A stretch of 64,000 bases of DNA from Clostridioides difficile CD160 (GCF_000449425.2 NZ_AVHW01000066.1:1-64000); one strand, 5' to 3'; positions 16,841 to 25,341 are shown, counted from the first letter of the stretch. The notes: generated by a model not told the origin, from the letters alone. Numbers and translations are program-made.

Positions 16841-18046
16841 ATGGAAATATATAAATATTTTCCAAATCCTTCTGATAGAATGGGAATAATATTTACAGTA
16901 TCATCAATAAATGAAGCTTGTGTCATAGAATTTGGACCATCAGGCACAACTCATTATGCTGTAGAAGCAATTGGAAGTCTCAATGGCGAAGATAAGGCTA
17001 AAATCTATTCAACTCATATGAGTGAAAGTGATGTTACTTTTGGAAACTATGATAGATTAGAGAAAGCTATAATTGAAATAGATAATAATATCAGACCCAA
17101 GTATATTTTTGTAATGGCTTCATCGGTATCTTCAATTATAGGTACAGATATAATCGGGATATGTAACATTTTAAGTGAGTCTGTAAGTTGTAAATTAATT
17201 CCAATTACAACAGGTGGTTTAAGAGATGATTATAACCAAGGCGTAGAAGAGCTTCTATATATATTAGCAAAAGAAGTTGTTAAAGATAGTAATGAAAAAT
17301 TTGATAGTTTTAATATAATTGGATGTACTATAGACCAATTTAATTTTTTATCAGACTGTGAAGAAATTAAAAGGATGATGAAGACGTTTTTTAAAAAAGA
17401 AGTAAATGCAACTTTTACATCATATACATCAATAGATGAGATAGAAAATGCGTCCAAATCAAGCTTAAATATAGTTCTTAGAAAAGAAGGTATCAAAGCA
17501 GCTAATTTTATGAAAGATAAGTACAATATACCATATGTATATAAGAAACCTTATGGAATAAAAAATACTGAAGAGTTTATAAATGAAATACAAAAAGTAA
17601 CTAAATGGGATTTAGATAAAAATGCTTATGAAGATGAAGTTTCTAGTATAAAGAAATATCTATTTAATATAAAAAGAAAGTTTTATTTTTATGAAGAAAG
17701 TAAAAAATGTGCTGTATTTGGAGATTATGATACTGCTTTGGGTTTCAGAGACTTGTTAGAGGAATTAGGTCTTGAAGTTGATAGAGTTAACATCTTACAT
17801 AATGCAGATTGTAATGATAAATCTGTCTATATTGGAAACGATGAACTGGATAGAAGTAAATATTTAAAGGAGAGTGACTTATTAGTATTACTTGCAGATG
17901 GTGCTAGTATAGATATGAAACACAATTCAAAACTGGATATACAAATAAGTAATCCAAATCTAAAAAGTGTAAATATATATCCATATACTCCATTTGTAGG
18001 TCTAAGGGGAATTCTTTATATAATCGAAAAAATACTAAATATATAG
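16841..18046 (+). CDS. Nitrogenase-like component 1 subunit, NifK/NifN type
   Basis: A 401-residue partner subunit of the same family. Only one of the three NifK P-cluster cysteines is kept: Cys27 in INEACVIEFGPSG. The position of NifK Cys70 falls in PSDRMG, and that of Cys153 in the serine-rich MASSVSSIIGTD. Three cysteines in the first subunit plus one here is the pattern that holds a single [4Fe-4S] cluster in NifEN; BchNB is similar with Asp in place of the fourth Cys. The stop codon of the first subunit and this start are separated by one base. It ends the operon; no clear terminator follows. Confidence 0.85.
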   Translation: MEIYKYFPNPSDRMGIIFTVSSINEACVIEFGPSGTTHYAVEAIGSLNGEDKAKIYSTHMSESDVTFGNYDRLEKAIIEIDNNIRPKYIFVMASSVSSIIGTDIIGICNILSESVSCKLIPITTGGLRDDYNQGVEELLYILAKEVVKDSNEKFDSFNIIGCTIDQFNFLSDCEEIKRMMKTFFKKEVNATFTSYTSIDEIENASKSSLNIVLRKEGIKAANFMKDKYNIPYVYKKPYGIKNTEEFINEIQKVTKWDLDKNAYEDEVSSIKKYLFNIKRKFYFYEESKKCAVFGDYDTALGFRDLLEELGLEVDRVNILHNADCNDKSVYIGNDELDRSKYLKESDLLVLLADGASIDMKHNSKLDIQISNPNLKSVNIYPYTPFVGLRGILYIIEKILNI

Positions 18047-18241
18047 CTCTAAATACATAGAAAATATGAAAAATTGTTTATTGTGGATATAGTTATTAAA
18101 AATGAATACATGTTTTATTAAAATAACTTATGAGTTGTGTTAGAAACCCTAAGATATTGGATATAATATAATAAATAGGTAAATTTTGTAATTAAAAGTA
18201 TATAGAATTTATCTTAATTATAGGGGAAGTGGGGATATGTT

Positions 18242-18433
18242 ATGGAAAGATTAAAGGAACTCATAGAGAGAAAATTTTTAAAGGATGTAGAACTTTTAGA
18301 ATTAGAAGACATAGAAAATGTAATAGAATGTAAAATGACACAACCATATAACGCTCATTATAATGAATACTTAGTGAAAGTAAAAAATGGAGATATAGTA
18401 GAAGAATATTTTGTGTACTTAAAACATAGATAA
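18242..18433 (+). CDS. Small hypothetical protein
   Basis: A 63-residue acidic protein that I do not recognise. It starts with a helix rich in Leu, Glu and Lys (ERLKELIERKFLKDVELLELED) followed by a strand-rich half (EYLVKVKNGDIVEEYFVYLK). It has no cysteine motif, signal peptide or membrane segment. A GGGGAAGTGGGG site precedes the ATG. It lies 195 bases after the NifK-like gene and before a strong terminator, so it may be the last gene of that operon or an independent gene. Confidence 0.65.
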   Translation: MERLKELIERKFLKDVELLELEDIENVIECKMTQPYNAHYNEYLVKVKNGDIVEEYFVYLKHR

Positions 18434-18437
18434 ATAT

Positions 18438-18492
18438 AAAAGAGGTCTGTCTTTATTTGTACTGTTTAAAAATAAAGACAAGCCTCTTTTAT
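18438..18492 (+). terminator. Intrinsic terminator between convergent genes
   Basis: AAAAGAGG-TGTCTTTATT pairs with AATAAAGACA-CCTCTTTT, a long stem with one internal mismatch. It lies between the small hypothetical gene and the Mrp gene and can work in both directions. Confidence 0.85.
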
Positions 18493-18521
18493 CGTAAATA
18501 TAAAAACTATAAAGTTTTTAT

Positions 18522-19334
18522 TTATTTAATTTTTTCAACAACATTAGTTAATATTGAGTCTAAATCATTGCTAATTTCTGTAACTCCATTATGAGTGATA
18601 TCTATAATTTCTTTAGTCATAGGAAGTTCTCCTAAAAGTTCTAAATCCAAATCATTTAAAAATGTTTCAGTAGATTCTCCATCAAATAATTTTATTTTTT
18701 TAGAACAATCAGGGCACTGGATATAACTCATGTTTTCAATAACTCCAAGAACATTTATGTTCATTTTTTTAGCCATATTAACAGCTTTTGATACAATCAT
18801 AGACACTAAGTCTTGAGGTACTGAAACCATAACTATTCCACTTATAGGTATAGATTGCATAACTGTTAATGCAACATCTCCAGTACCAGGAGGCATATCT
18901 ATTAATAAATAGTCTAACTCCTCCCAAAGAACATCAGTATAAAATTGTTTTACAACACCTCCAAGTAAAGGTCCTCTCCATACAACAGGTTCATTTTCAT
19001 CATCTATCATAAGGTTTATAGACATTACTTTTATGTTATTTGAGTTTTCTACAGGATAAATATAAGAGCCATCAGAATAAGCTTTTACATTTTTTACACC
19101 CATAAGTCTAGGAATACTTGGTCCAGTTATATCTGAATCTAATATACCAACCTTATATCCCATTTTGTTTAGTTTATTAGCAAGTAAAGCAGTTACAGTT
19201 GATTTTCCAACCCCACCTTTCCCACTCATAACACCAATTATTTTTCCAAATTTATTGTTAGGGTTATTTTCAATAGAACAATTTGATTGACTATTACAAT
19301 TTCCCTTTGATGGACATGAATTACAATCTGCCAT
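18522..19334 (-). CDS. Mrp/NBP35-type Fe-S carrier ATPase
   Basis: A 270-residue P-loop ATPase of the Mrp/NBP35/ApbC family. The N terminus is cysteine-rich (CNSCPSKGNCNSQSNC, residues 4-19), and the deviant Walker A is GKGGVGKSTVTAL (about 37-49). A C-terminal CxxC (CPDC, about residue 213) is the family site for a bridging [4Fe-4S] cluster. Members deliver Fe-S clusters to apoproteins. The ATG at 19334 is set by GGAGGT upstream; five upstream codons lie within the site. It is convergent with the nitrogenase-like operon, whose Fe-S proteins would be possible clients, but that link is only positional. Confidence 0.9.
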   Translation of the reverse strand: MADCNSCPSKGNCNSQSNCSIENNPNNKFGKIIGVMSGKGGVGKSTVTALLANKLNKMGYKVGILDSDITGPSIPRLMGVKNVKAYSDGSYIYPVENSNNIKVMSINLMIDDENEPVVWRGPLLGGVVKQFYTDVLWEELDYLLIDMPPGTGDVALTVMQSIPISGIVMVSVPQDLVSMIVSKAVNMAKKMNINVLGVIENMSYIQCPDCSKKIKLFDGESTETFLNDLDLELLGELPMTKEIIDITHNGVTEISNDLDSILTNVVEKIK

Positions 19335-19755
19335 ATCTATTACCTCCAAGCTTTAATATTTATTAGATTATTTGTAACCTACATATACTATTTTAGTACA
19401 ATTGAACCATAAAGTCATTATTTAAAAGCAACTTAGAGTATTTTCTATTTATTGATTTATAATTTATAATAAAAAAAGAAGGTAATAAAAAAATTATAAC
19501 CTTCTCGAAAAAGTGATTATTTCAATTGACCTATAGACATTAATCATATAAATATATATAAAATATTTCAACATATTTTGCATAACTGGTCATTTTATAG
19601 GTGTAACTGGGAATTAGATGTATATTTTATAAAAATTTGCTAAAAAAACAATTAAAAATTGCAAAGAAAAAAGATATAATTAGAAATGTAGTAATAAATG
19701 TTTTATTATAGATAATAGAGCTTAAGTATTTTAAATAATATTTGGAGGAGTATAG
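19335..19755. other. Divergent intergenic region
   Basis: Between the Mrp gene (minus) and the GNAT gene (plus). A hairpin AGAAGGT (19478-19484) / ACCTTCT (19499-19505) is followed by a T run on the minus strand, so it may terminate a short minus-strand transcript. A TATAAT at about 19675 may be the -10 of the GNAT gene. Nothing else was recognised. Confidence 0.4.
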
Positions 19756-20907
19756 ATGGAATTAAGACCAAGAAGTGCAAAACTAGAAGAATTCGATAAA
19801 GTAATAGAATTAATAAACTATGTATTTAGGGTATCAAGAAATCATAAGCCAACTATGATGGAGGAATTTCCTATCCTGTTAAATAAAAATAATGTAGAAA
19901 ATATGATTGTAATATCAGAAGATAATAAAATAGTTTCAGATGTAAACTATCTAATTCAAGATGTATCTATTCAAGGAAATAATTTGAAGGTTGCAGCCAT
20001 TGGTGGAGTGTGTACTCATCCAGATTATGAAAAAAAGGGATATTCATCTAAGATATTGGATAAAGTAGAAGAAAAAATGTTTTATGATGGTGTAGATGTT
20101 GTAATCATTTCAGGAACAAGGACTTTATACAGTAGAAGAAATTGTAGTTTGGTAAAAAGTTTCTATAAATATACAATAAAACCTGAGAATGTGAAAATAC
20201 CATATGAAATAGTCGAATTTGATGAAACTAATTTTGAAAAAGATGATGATTTAAATAAAATGGTTGCACTATATAATCAAAATAGCACTAGATTCATAAG
20301 AACAAAAGATGAGTTCAAAAAATTATTACATGCGGCAACTATTGCTTGGGGACCAATTGATTACAAGAAGGTATTTATAAAAGAAAATAATAATGTTATA
20401 GGATATTTAATAATAAGAACAATAAAAAAAGAAAATTCTATTGTAGGAGAAGTGGCTGAGATAGGTTTAAACTCTGTAAACGTTGAAAATGTATTGAAAT
20501 ATGTTACAAATAAATTTGGTTTAGAATACTTAGATTATAAAGTACACGTGAGAAATCTTAAAGACCAATTACAAGGTAGTGAAATAAAAACTTTAGATTA
20601 TCAACAAGGAACGATGAAAATAATAAATTTTGTAAAATTGTGTGATAACCTAAGAAGTTATTTTAATCAATATGTAGATTCTGAGATATTAAAATATATG
20701 GAATTTAAACAACTTGAAAATAAATATATTATTAAATATAAAGAAGAAGAACTTGTAATAGAAAGTTTGGATAAACTTAATAAACTGTTTTTTGAAAAAA
20801 ACGAAGAGCAATACAATGAGTTTAAACATTTAAAAAATATACATGAATTTGCAACAAAGGTATTTCCTTTAGATTTTCCATGGACTGCAAATTTAAATTA
20901 TCAATAA
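19756..20907 (+). CDS. GNAT family N-acetyltransferase (Eis-like)
   Basis: A 383-residue protein. The N-terminal GNAT domain (about 1-140) carries an acetyl-CoA-binding segment GGVCTHPDYEKKGYSSKILDKV (about 77-98). A second, diverged GNAT-like or sterol-carrier-like part follows, giving a length typical of Eis/YitI-type proteins. A TTGGAGGAG site precedes the ATG. The acyl acceptor is unknown. It is monocistronic, 139 bases before the corrinoid operon. Confidence 0.85.
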   Translation: MELRPRSAKLEEFDKVIELINYVFRVSRNHKPTMMEEFPILLNKNNVENMIVISEDNKIVSDVNYLIQDVSIQGNNLKVAAIGGVCTHPDYEKKGYSSKILDKVEEKMFYDGVDVVIISGTRTLYSRRNCSLVKSFYKYTIKPENVKIPYEIVEFDETNFEKDDDLNKMVALYNQNSTRFIRTKDEFKKLLHAATIAWGPIDYKKVFIKENNNVIGYLIIRTIKKENSIVGEVAEIGLNSVNVENVLKYVTNKFGLEYLDYKVHVRNLKDQLQGSEIKTLDYQQGTMKIINFVKLCDNLRSYFNQYVDSEILKYMEFKQLENKYIIKYKEEELVIESLDKLNKLFFEKNEEQYNEFKHLKNIHEFATKVFPLDFPWTANLNYQ

Positions 20908-21046
20908 TTGTGTGCTTTTCGACTGTATTCAATGAAAATGGATTATGTCTAAAGAGAGTTCTTATTAAATAACATAAATTAGTGTATGTTAAAAAAGTGT
21001 TAAAAAAAGAAATTTTGTGAGATATTAGAAGGGATGAAATTATTAT

Positions 21047-21685
21047 ATGGACATACTTGATGATATAGCAGAATGTATATTAAATATGGGTGTAGACAAT
21101 ATAGAAAATCTAGTTAAAATTGCAATAGATAAAAACATTAATGTAGAAGATATTTATGAATATGGCTTAAATAAAGGTATGATAGGAGCTTTAGATAAAT
21201 TTGAGAACAAAGAATACTATCTTTCAGAAGTTATAGTATGTACAGATGCATTAAATAAAGGAATTAATCTTTTGAAAGGAACTGGAAAAGTAAAGAAAAA
21301 ATCAAAGGGAGTAATTCTGATGTCTGTAGTAGAAGGAGATACCCATGAGATAGGAAAAAACATTGTAAAAGTAATGGTAGAAGCTACTGGATACAAGGTT
21401 ATTGATTTAGGTGTAAATAGAAAAAGTGAAGATATAATAGAGGAAGCTATAAAAAACAATGTGGATATAATAGGCTTATCTTCAATGATGACAACTACCA
21501 TGGAGAACATGAAGTCAGTCATAAATGAGCTTAATAGGATTAAGATGGATAAAAAACCTAAAGTAATAATTGGTGGAGGTCCTGTAAGTATGGAGTTTGC
21601 AGAAGAAATCGGAGCAGATGGATATAGCTCAAATGCTCCAAAAGCAGTCAAATTAATAAACAAACTTATAGGAGGTGAAGTTTAA
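21047..21685 (+). CDS. Corrinoid-binding methyltransferase protein (MtxC type)
   Basis: A 212-residue cobalamin-binding protein. An N-terminal four-helix cap (about 1-85) is followed by the Rossmann-like B12 domain, with DTHEIGKNIV (about 100-109) providing the lower-ligand histidine (DxHxxG), then GLSSMMT and GGGPV as the other cobalamin contacts. In anaerobes such proteins carry a methyl group between a substrate-specific methyltransferase and an acceptor enzyme. It overlaps the ribosome-binding region of the next gene. No MttB, MtbB, MtaB or similar first-step enzyme is present in the operon, which is unusual. Confidence 0.92.
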   Translation: MDILDDIAECILNMGVDNIENLVKIAIDKNINVEDIYEYGLNKGMIGALDKFENKEYYLSEVIVCTDALNKGINLLKGTGKVKKKSKGVILMSVVEGDTHEIGKNIVKVMVEATGYKVIDLGVNRKSEDIIEEAIKNNVDIIGLSSMMTTTMENMKSVINELNRIKMDKKPKVIIGGGPVSMEFAEEIGADGYSSNAPKAVKLINKLIGGEV

Positions 21686-21686
21686 G

Positions 21687-22709
21687 ATGTTTTCAGACAT
21701 GACTTTACTTCAATATATAAACAGTGAAGATAGAGGTTTTTTTCTTCCTGATATGGGGACAAATGGATTATTTCTAATAAATAAAAAGGCCTATGAAGTA
21801 TATGATAGTGTAGATATACAACTAGAATTAGCAAAGACTATGGACAAGTATTTTGAATCAGATTTTATATATTCATTTTGTGATGGTATTACATTTTGTG
21901 AGACTTTAGGTCTAGAGACACTAAGACCAGATTATGATTTTCCAAGTGTATTAACACATACTATAACTGATAGGGAAAAATTAAAAAAGCTAGAAGTTCC
22001 AGACCCTTATACGAGTGGACGTATGCCACTTAATATAGAAAGTTTGTCACTTATATCAAAAAGTATAAAAAAACCATTATATGAGGCTATACAAGGTCCG
22101 TTTACACTTGCAGGTCAATTAGCTGGAGCTACACAACTTTTGAGATGTATAATAACTGATAAAAAATTTGTGGAAGAGTTATTGGAATTTACAACTGAAT
22201 TGGTAAGAAGATATGCTGTGGCTGCAAATAAAGCAGGAGCCAAATATATTTCAATAGCAGAACCAACATCAGTGACCTTAAGCAAAGATAGATTTGATGA
22301 GTATATAGTAAAAAATTTAAATAAAATCTATGATGAGCTTGATTGTTGGAAAGGTATGCATATATGTGGAGATACTAGAGAATTATTAGACAATATGTTA
22401 AATTGTAATATAGATGCAGTGAGTTTAGACCAAATTTTAGACTATGAAGAAATTGCTCCAATGATTCCTAGAGATATAGTATTGATTGGTAACTTAGACC
22501 CAATAAAACTTCTTGGACGCTCTAATCCAGATAAAATTAGGAGAGAGACACTAAAGTTGTTAAAGAAGATGAGAGGTTATGACAATTTCTTATGTAACTT
22601 TGGATGTAACTGTTTAAATACCACTCCAGTAGAAAATTTACAAGCAGCTATAAAGGCAGGAAGAATTAGTTATAAAGAATTAGATAGGATTGATATTAAT
22701 GAATTATAA
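21687..22709 (+). CDS. UroD-fold corrinoid methyltransferase (MtaA/CmuA-like)
   Basis: A 340-residue protein of the uroporphyrinogen decarboxylase superfamily, methyltransferase branch. Zinc ligands typical of MtaA/MtbA are visible as His and Cys in MHICGDTREL (about 227-236) and Cys in FGCNCLNTTP (about 304-313). AGGAGGTG lies ten bases before the ATG at 21687, which sits one base after the upstream stop codon. It would move the methyl group to or from the corrinoid protein just upstream. True uroporphyrinogen decarboxylase is less likely because of the zinc motif and neighbours. Confidence 0.88.
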   Translation: MFSDMTLLQYINSEDRGFFLPDMGTNGLFLINKKAYEVYDSVDIQLELAKTMDKYFESDFIYSFCDGITFCETLGLETLRPDYDFPSVLTHTITDREKLKKLEVPDPYTSGRMPLNIESLSLISKSIKKPLYEAIQGPFTLAGQLAGATQLLRCIITDKKFVEELLEFTTELVRRYAVAANKAGAKYISIAEPTSVTLSKDRFDEYIVKNLNKIYDELDCWKGMHICGDTRELLDNMLNCNIDAVSLDQILDYEEIAPMIPRDIVLIGNLDPIKLLGRSNPDKIRRETLKLLKKMRGYDNFLCNFGCNCLNTTPVENLQAAIKAGRISYKELDRIDINEL

Positions 22710-23319
22710 TAATAATGAAAATAAATCTTTTTTAGAATATCTAAATTTAGAAGATATTTTTATAGATAAAAATATTGTGTTAAAGTTTTTAGGGTATGGA
22801 AATAGGAAAGCTCCAGATACGATTAGTGAAATTGTTGAGAGAGAAATAAAAAATATAAATGATAATTTAGATATTAAGATATATATAAGTGAAGTTGACA
22901 TTAATAGAATGCCTAAAAAGTGTAAAAAAGCATTTGCTATACTGTACACAATAGGAGATAAGATTGACATCAAGATGAATGACTATATGAAAAATTGCAA
23001 TATGATGGCAGGGTTAGCCTTGGATAAAATAGGTGTAGTATGCTTAGATTGTATTAATGAAAAAATAAAAAGATACTTAAAAAAAGAATATAGTAATCTC
23101 AATATATCATATGAGATATATCCAGGAGATAAAGATTTTGAGGTTGAGAAACAAAGAGATATTTATAACTATATAAAAAATAAATATAATAATGTAGAAA
23201 TAGAAATCAATAATTATCATCAACTATCACCTATAAAGAGTGTTGCAATGCTTATTTTAATGGGAGATGAAGAAAATCTCGAATCAAGATGTAGTAAATG
23301 TCCTCAAAAATGCTTTTAG
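22699..23319 (+). CDS. MetH activation-domain-like protein (corrinoid reactivation?)
   Basis: A 206-residue protein resembling the vitamin B12-dependent methionine synthase activation domain as found in stand-alone clostridial proteins. The middle part (about 60-120) has the alpha/beta segment KAFAILYTIGDKIDIKMNDYMKNC and GLALDKIGV. The C terminus has a compact cysteine cluster RCSKCPQKC, possibly for Fe-S or zinc. The ATG at 22699 is preceded by AGGA. The gene overlaps the methyltransferase gene by 11 bases, so the two are translationally coupled. A role in reductive reactivation of the corrinoid protein or SAM binding is inferred. Confidence 0.7.
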   Translation: MNYNNNENKSFLEYLNLEDIFIDKNIVLKFLGYGNRKAPDTISEIVEREIKNINDNLDIKIYISEVDINRMPKKCKKAFAILYTIGDKIDIKMNDYMKNCNMMAGLALDKIGVVCLDCINEKIKRYLKKEYSNLNISYEIYPGDKDFEVEKQRDIYNYIKNKYNNVEIEINNYHQLSPIKSVAMLILMGDEENLESRCSKCPQKCF

Positions 23320-23509
23320 ATATCTTCAAGATTGAAACTTGTTTTATGTATGAATAGCAATGATTTTTTTAGTTACATTTGTAAGCTGAAAAACATAGCA
23401 AAAATACATTGCATCATATCAGTACTGAAACGTAAAAATTGAATAAAGTATATAGATTACAAAATGCCATAAAAAAGATATTCAAAAAAGATGTTCCATA
23501 GTCGATTTT

Positions 23510-23539
23510 TAGCCGTTCAGAAGTGGATGGCTATTTTTA
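23510..23539 (+). terminator. Likely terminator of the corrinoid operon
   Basis: TAGCC and GGCTA form a short stem followed by T5, about 190 bases after the operon's last stop codon. The sequence between (23320-23509) shows no gene. Confidence 0.55.
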
Positions 23540-23553
23540 TACCTCAGATACTA

Positions 23554-23598
23554 AAAAAGAGCTATTTTATATGTTATCAAATGTAAACAGCTCTTTTT
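23554..23598 (-). terminator. Terminator of the nitroreductase gene
   Basis: AAAAAGAGCT and AGCTCTTTTT form a 10-bp stem around a 25-base loop between convergent genes. Flanking A and T runs allow use on both strands. Confidence 0.7.
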
Positions 23599-23629
23599 GT
23601 AAGCCTTTACTAAATAAATATAAGATTTA

Positions 23630-24292
23630 TTACCATTTTTCTAAAGTGATATCAGCTCCCAATTCAAAATGATATTTAATGATTCCTAGGTCTATATTGC
23701 TATACTTACTTTCCTTTACTTCGAATCTAGGTTTTTCGCTTTCTAATGTTATCATAAAATTCTGTTTATTCATTGCAGTAGGTGCAAGTAATACGGCTTC
23801 CATACCTTTTTCAAACCAAGCAGGCATATCCGTACTAACATTACACACTTGAGACATAGGTTTAGATTTATGTGCTGTACCTTGTGTAACTCCATATCCA
23901 ATTGCCAGTACACATACCAATGTTTGATTATCTTTAATAATAGCCTTACACTTTCTTTTTTTATATGTTACTGCAACCCAGCACGTATTTAATCCCAGTT
24001 GTTGTGCTTTTAAAGCGATACGTTCACCATAATAACCTAGTTTTTCATCAAGCTTATCTCCAGTTGGTCCCACTAGTGCAATGTAATTTTTAACATTGCG
24101 AAAGCCTCCATAGTGTGCCATCAGACCTTTGAATACATTTTCATCATCTGTAATGAGTTGTATATCTAAAGAACCTTCCTTATTGCAGAGAGTGATTTCT
24201 TCTGTCAATGTTTGAATCTTATTATTTTCTATTTTTTTATCCTGATAGTTTCTAACAGAATGGCGGTTTATCATAGCCTCATAAATAGTCAT
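23630..24292 (-). CDS. Nitroreductase family protein (TM1586 type)
   Basis: A 220-residue flavoprotein. The N-terminal TIYEAMINRHSVRNYQ is the usual start of FMN-dependent nitroreductases, and GLNTCWVAVTY and LAPTAMNKQNF match further cofactor-binding blocks. The ATG at 24292 is chosen for its AAAGGA site. An upstream in-frame ATG at 24325 lacks one. It lies 34 bases after the TetR gene on the same strand and is probably its regulated partner, a detoxifying oxidoreductase. Confidence 0.87.
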   Translation of the reverse strand: MTIYEAMINRHSVRNYQDKKIENNKIQTLTEEITLCNKEGSLDIQLITDDENVFKGLMAHYGGFRNVKNYIALVGPTGDKLDEKLGYYGERIALKAQQLGLNTCWVAVTYKKRKCKAIIKDNQTLVCVLAIGYGVTQGTAHKSKPMSQVCNVSTDMPAWFEKGMEAVLLAPTAMNKQNFMITLESEKPRFEVKESKYSNIDLGIIKYHFELGADITLEKW

Positions 24293-24326
24293 TTTATTTT
24301 TTCCTTTCCAATTTAGAGTATTCATT

Positions 24327-24908
24327 CTAAAATAAATCTATTTTTGTTTCTAGAAGTGTTTCAGTCAATGCCCCCCAATCGCCTTCATAGTGAAAGCCTT
24401 TCATGTTGGCCATAGCAGCAAGTCCATGTGCTGTTGCCCACATGACGATTAAATTATTATGAATATTTTCTTTTGGTACTTGGATATGCTCCATACATTG
24501 TGTTGCTATTTCTTTAAAAATAAGAAAAGGTTGAAAATCTCCTTCAAATGAATCTTCTGTCAATCGTATGTTATAATCATCATTATCATAGATAAAAGTG
24601 AAATAGTGTGGATTTTCTGCAAAGAAGTTCACATATGATTTTCCTAAGCTTAGAGATAGATAATCTTTAGAAGTATTCAGATTTTCAGTTAATGCTTCAC
24701 AAAACTTTTTCGTAACATAATTCTTCATTTCTGACAGTAGCTGTTCTGCTGTAGTAAAATGATTATAACAGGCAGTAGGTGATACACCTACTCTTTTTGC
24801 CAGCTTTCGCAACGAAAAATTTCCCTTGCCTTCTTCATGAATGAGAGCTAACCCACCTTCAATCAATTCTGTATGCAGGTTGCCGTGATGGTATGGTTTC
24901 TTTTTCAA
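24327..24908 (-). CDS. TetR family regulator
   Basis: A 193-residue repressor. The N-terminal TetR helix-turn-helix spans about 10-55 (FSLRKLAKRVGVSPTACYNHF), and a C-terminal TetR_C-like helical ligand domain follows. The start is a TTG at 24908 with AAGGAGG upstream. It heads a two-gene operon with the nitroreductase. Two copies of an inverted ACATGTTAA repeat overlap its promoter, so it very likely represses itself. Confidence 0.88.
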   Translation of the reverse strand: MKKKPYHHGNLHTELIEGGLALIHEEGKGNFSLRKLAKRVGVSPTACYNHFTTAEQLLSEMKNYVTKKFCEALTENLNTSKDYLSLSLGKSYVNFFAENPHYFTFIYDNDDYNIRLTEDSFEGDFQPFLIFKEIATQCMEHIQVPKENIHNNLIVMWATAHGLAAMANMKGFHYEGDWGALTETLLETKIDLF

Positions 24909-24930
24909 TATGAGCCTCCTTATTAAATAT

Positions 24931-24982
24931 TAACACATGTTAACATATTTATAGCATAGCACCTATATTAACATGTGTCAAT
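24931..24982 (-). promoter_or_regulatory. TetR operon promoter with paired operators
   Basis: Minus-strand -35 TTGACA (24976-24981) and -10 TATGCT (24953-24958) have a 17-base spacer. TTAACATGTGTCAA (24968-24981) covers the -35, and TAACACATGTTAACATA (24931-24947) lies downstream of the -10. The two are the same motif in opposite orientation, a typical TetR operator pair. Confidence 0.7.
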
Positions 24983-25107
24983 ATTGAGATGAAGATTTAT
25001 TAAGTCACCTAAAATTGTAAATTGACTTATCATATTGTTATTATTTTTTTATCTAGTCATATGTATTTTTGAATAAATAATACACAAGTAATTAAAAACA
25101 GAGAACT

Positions 25108-25190
25108 AAGGATGCTTTAGATAGAGTATTTAATCATGTAGGCAGAGGGTTTTGAACATTTTAAAATGTTATTTATAGTTAAAGAAGAAT
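25108..25190 (+). pseudogene. Degenerate GH13 (alpha-amylase family) glycosidase fragment
   Basis: One frame reads KDALDRVFNHVGRGF, then a stop at the position where the family has Trp, then TF, a stop, and NVIYS. The VFNHVGR segment is conserved region I of neopullulanase/cyclomaltodextrinase-type GH13 enzymes. Nothing else of the gene remains. The call rests on one short motif, so it is tentative. The surrounding 24983-25341 has no intact gene. Confidence 0.45.
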
Positions 25191-25208
25191 AAGAATATAA
25201 GTTGATAT

Positions 25209-25256
25209 AGAAAATGTCAGTAGAGCCTATAAACACAGGATATACTGACATTTTCT
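25209..25256 (-). terminator. Hairpin downstream of the HAD gene
   Basis: AGAAAATGTCAGTA and TACTGACATTTTCT form a 14-bp perfect stem with a 20-base loop, about 85 bases beyond the HAD stop codon. The T tail is weak, so termination may need other factors. Confidence 0.5.
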
Positions 25257-25341
25257 AACTTGTGAAATATAATCAAAGTTTATATAACAAAAAATTATTA
25301 CAAAATAATAATATTCTACTTAATATGTAGTGATTTACAGA

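Noticed and set aside
11992-18046. True molybdenum nitrogenase for N2 fixation
   Set aside because: The cofactor cysteine of NifD and two P-cluster cysteines of NifK are missing, and no nifB, nifE or nifN genes are present here.
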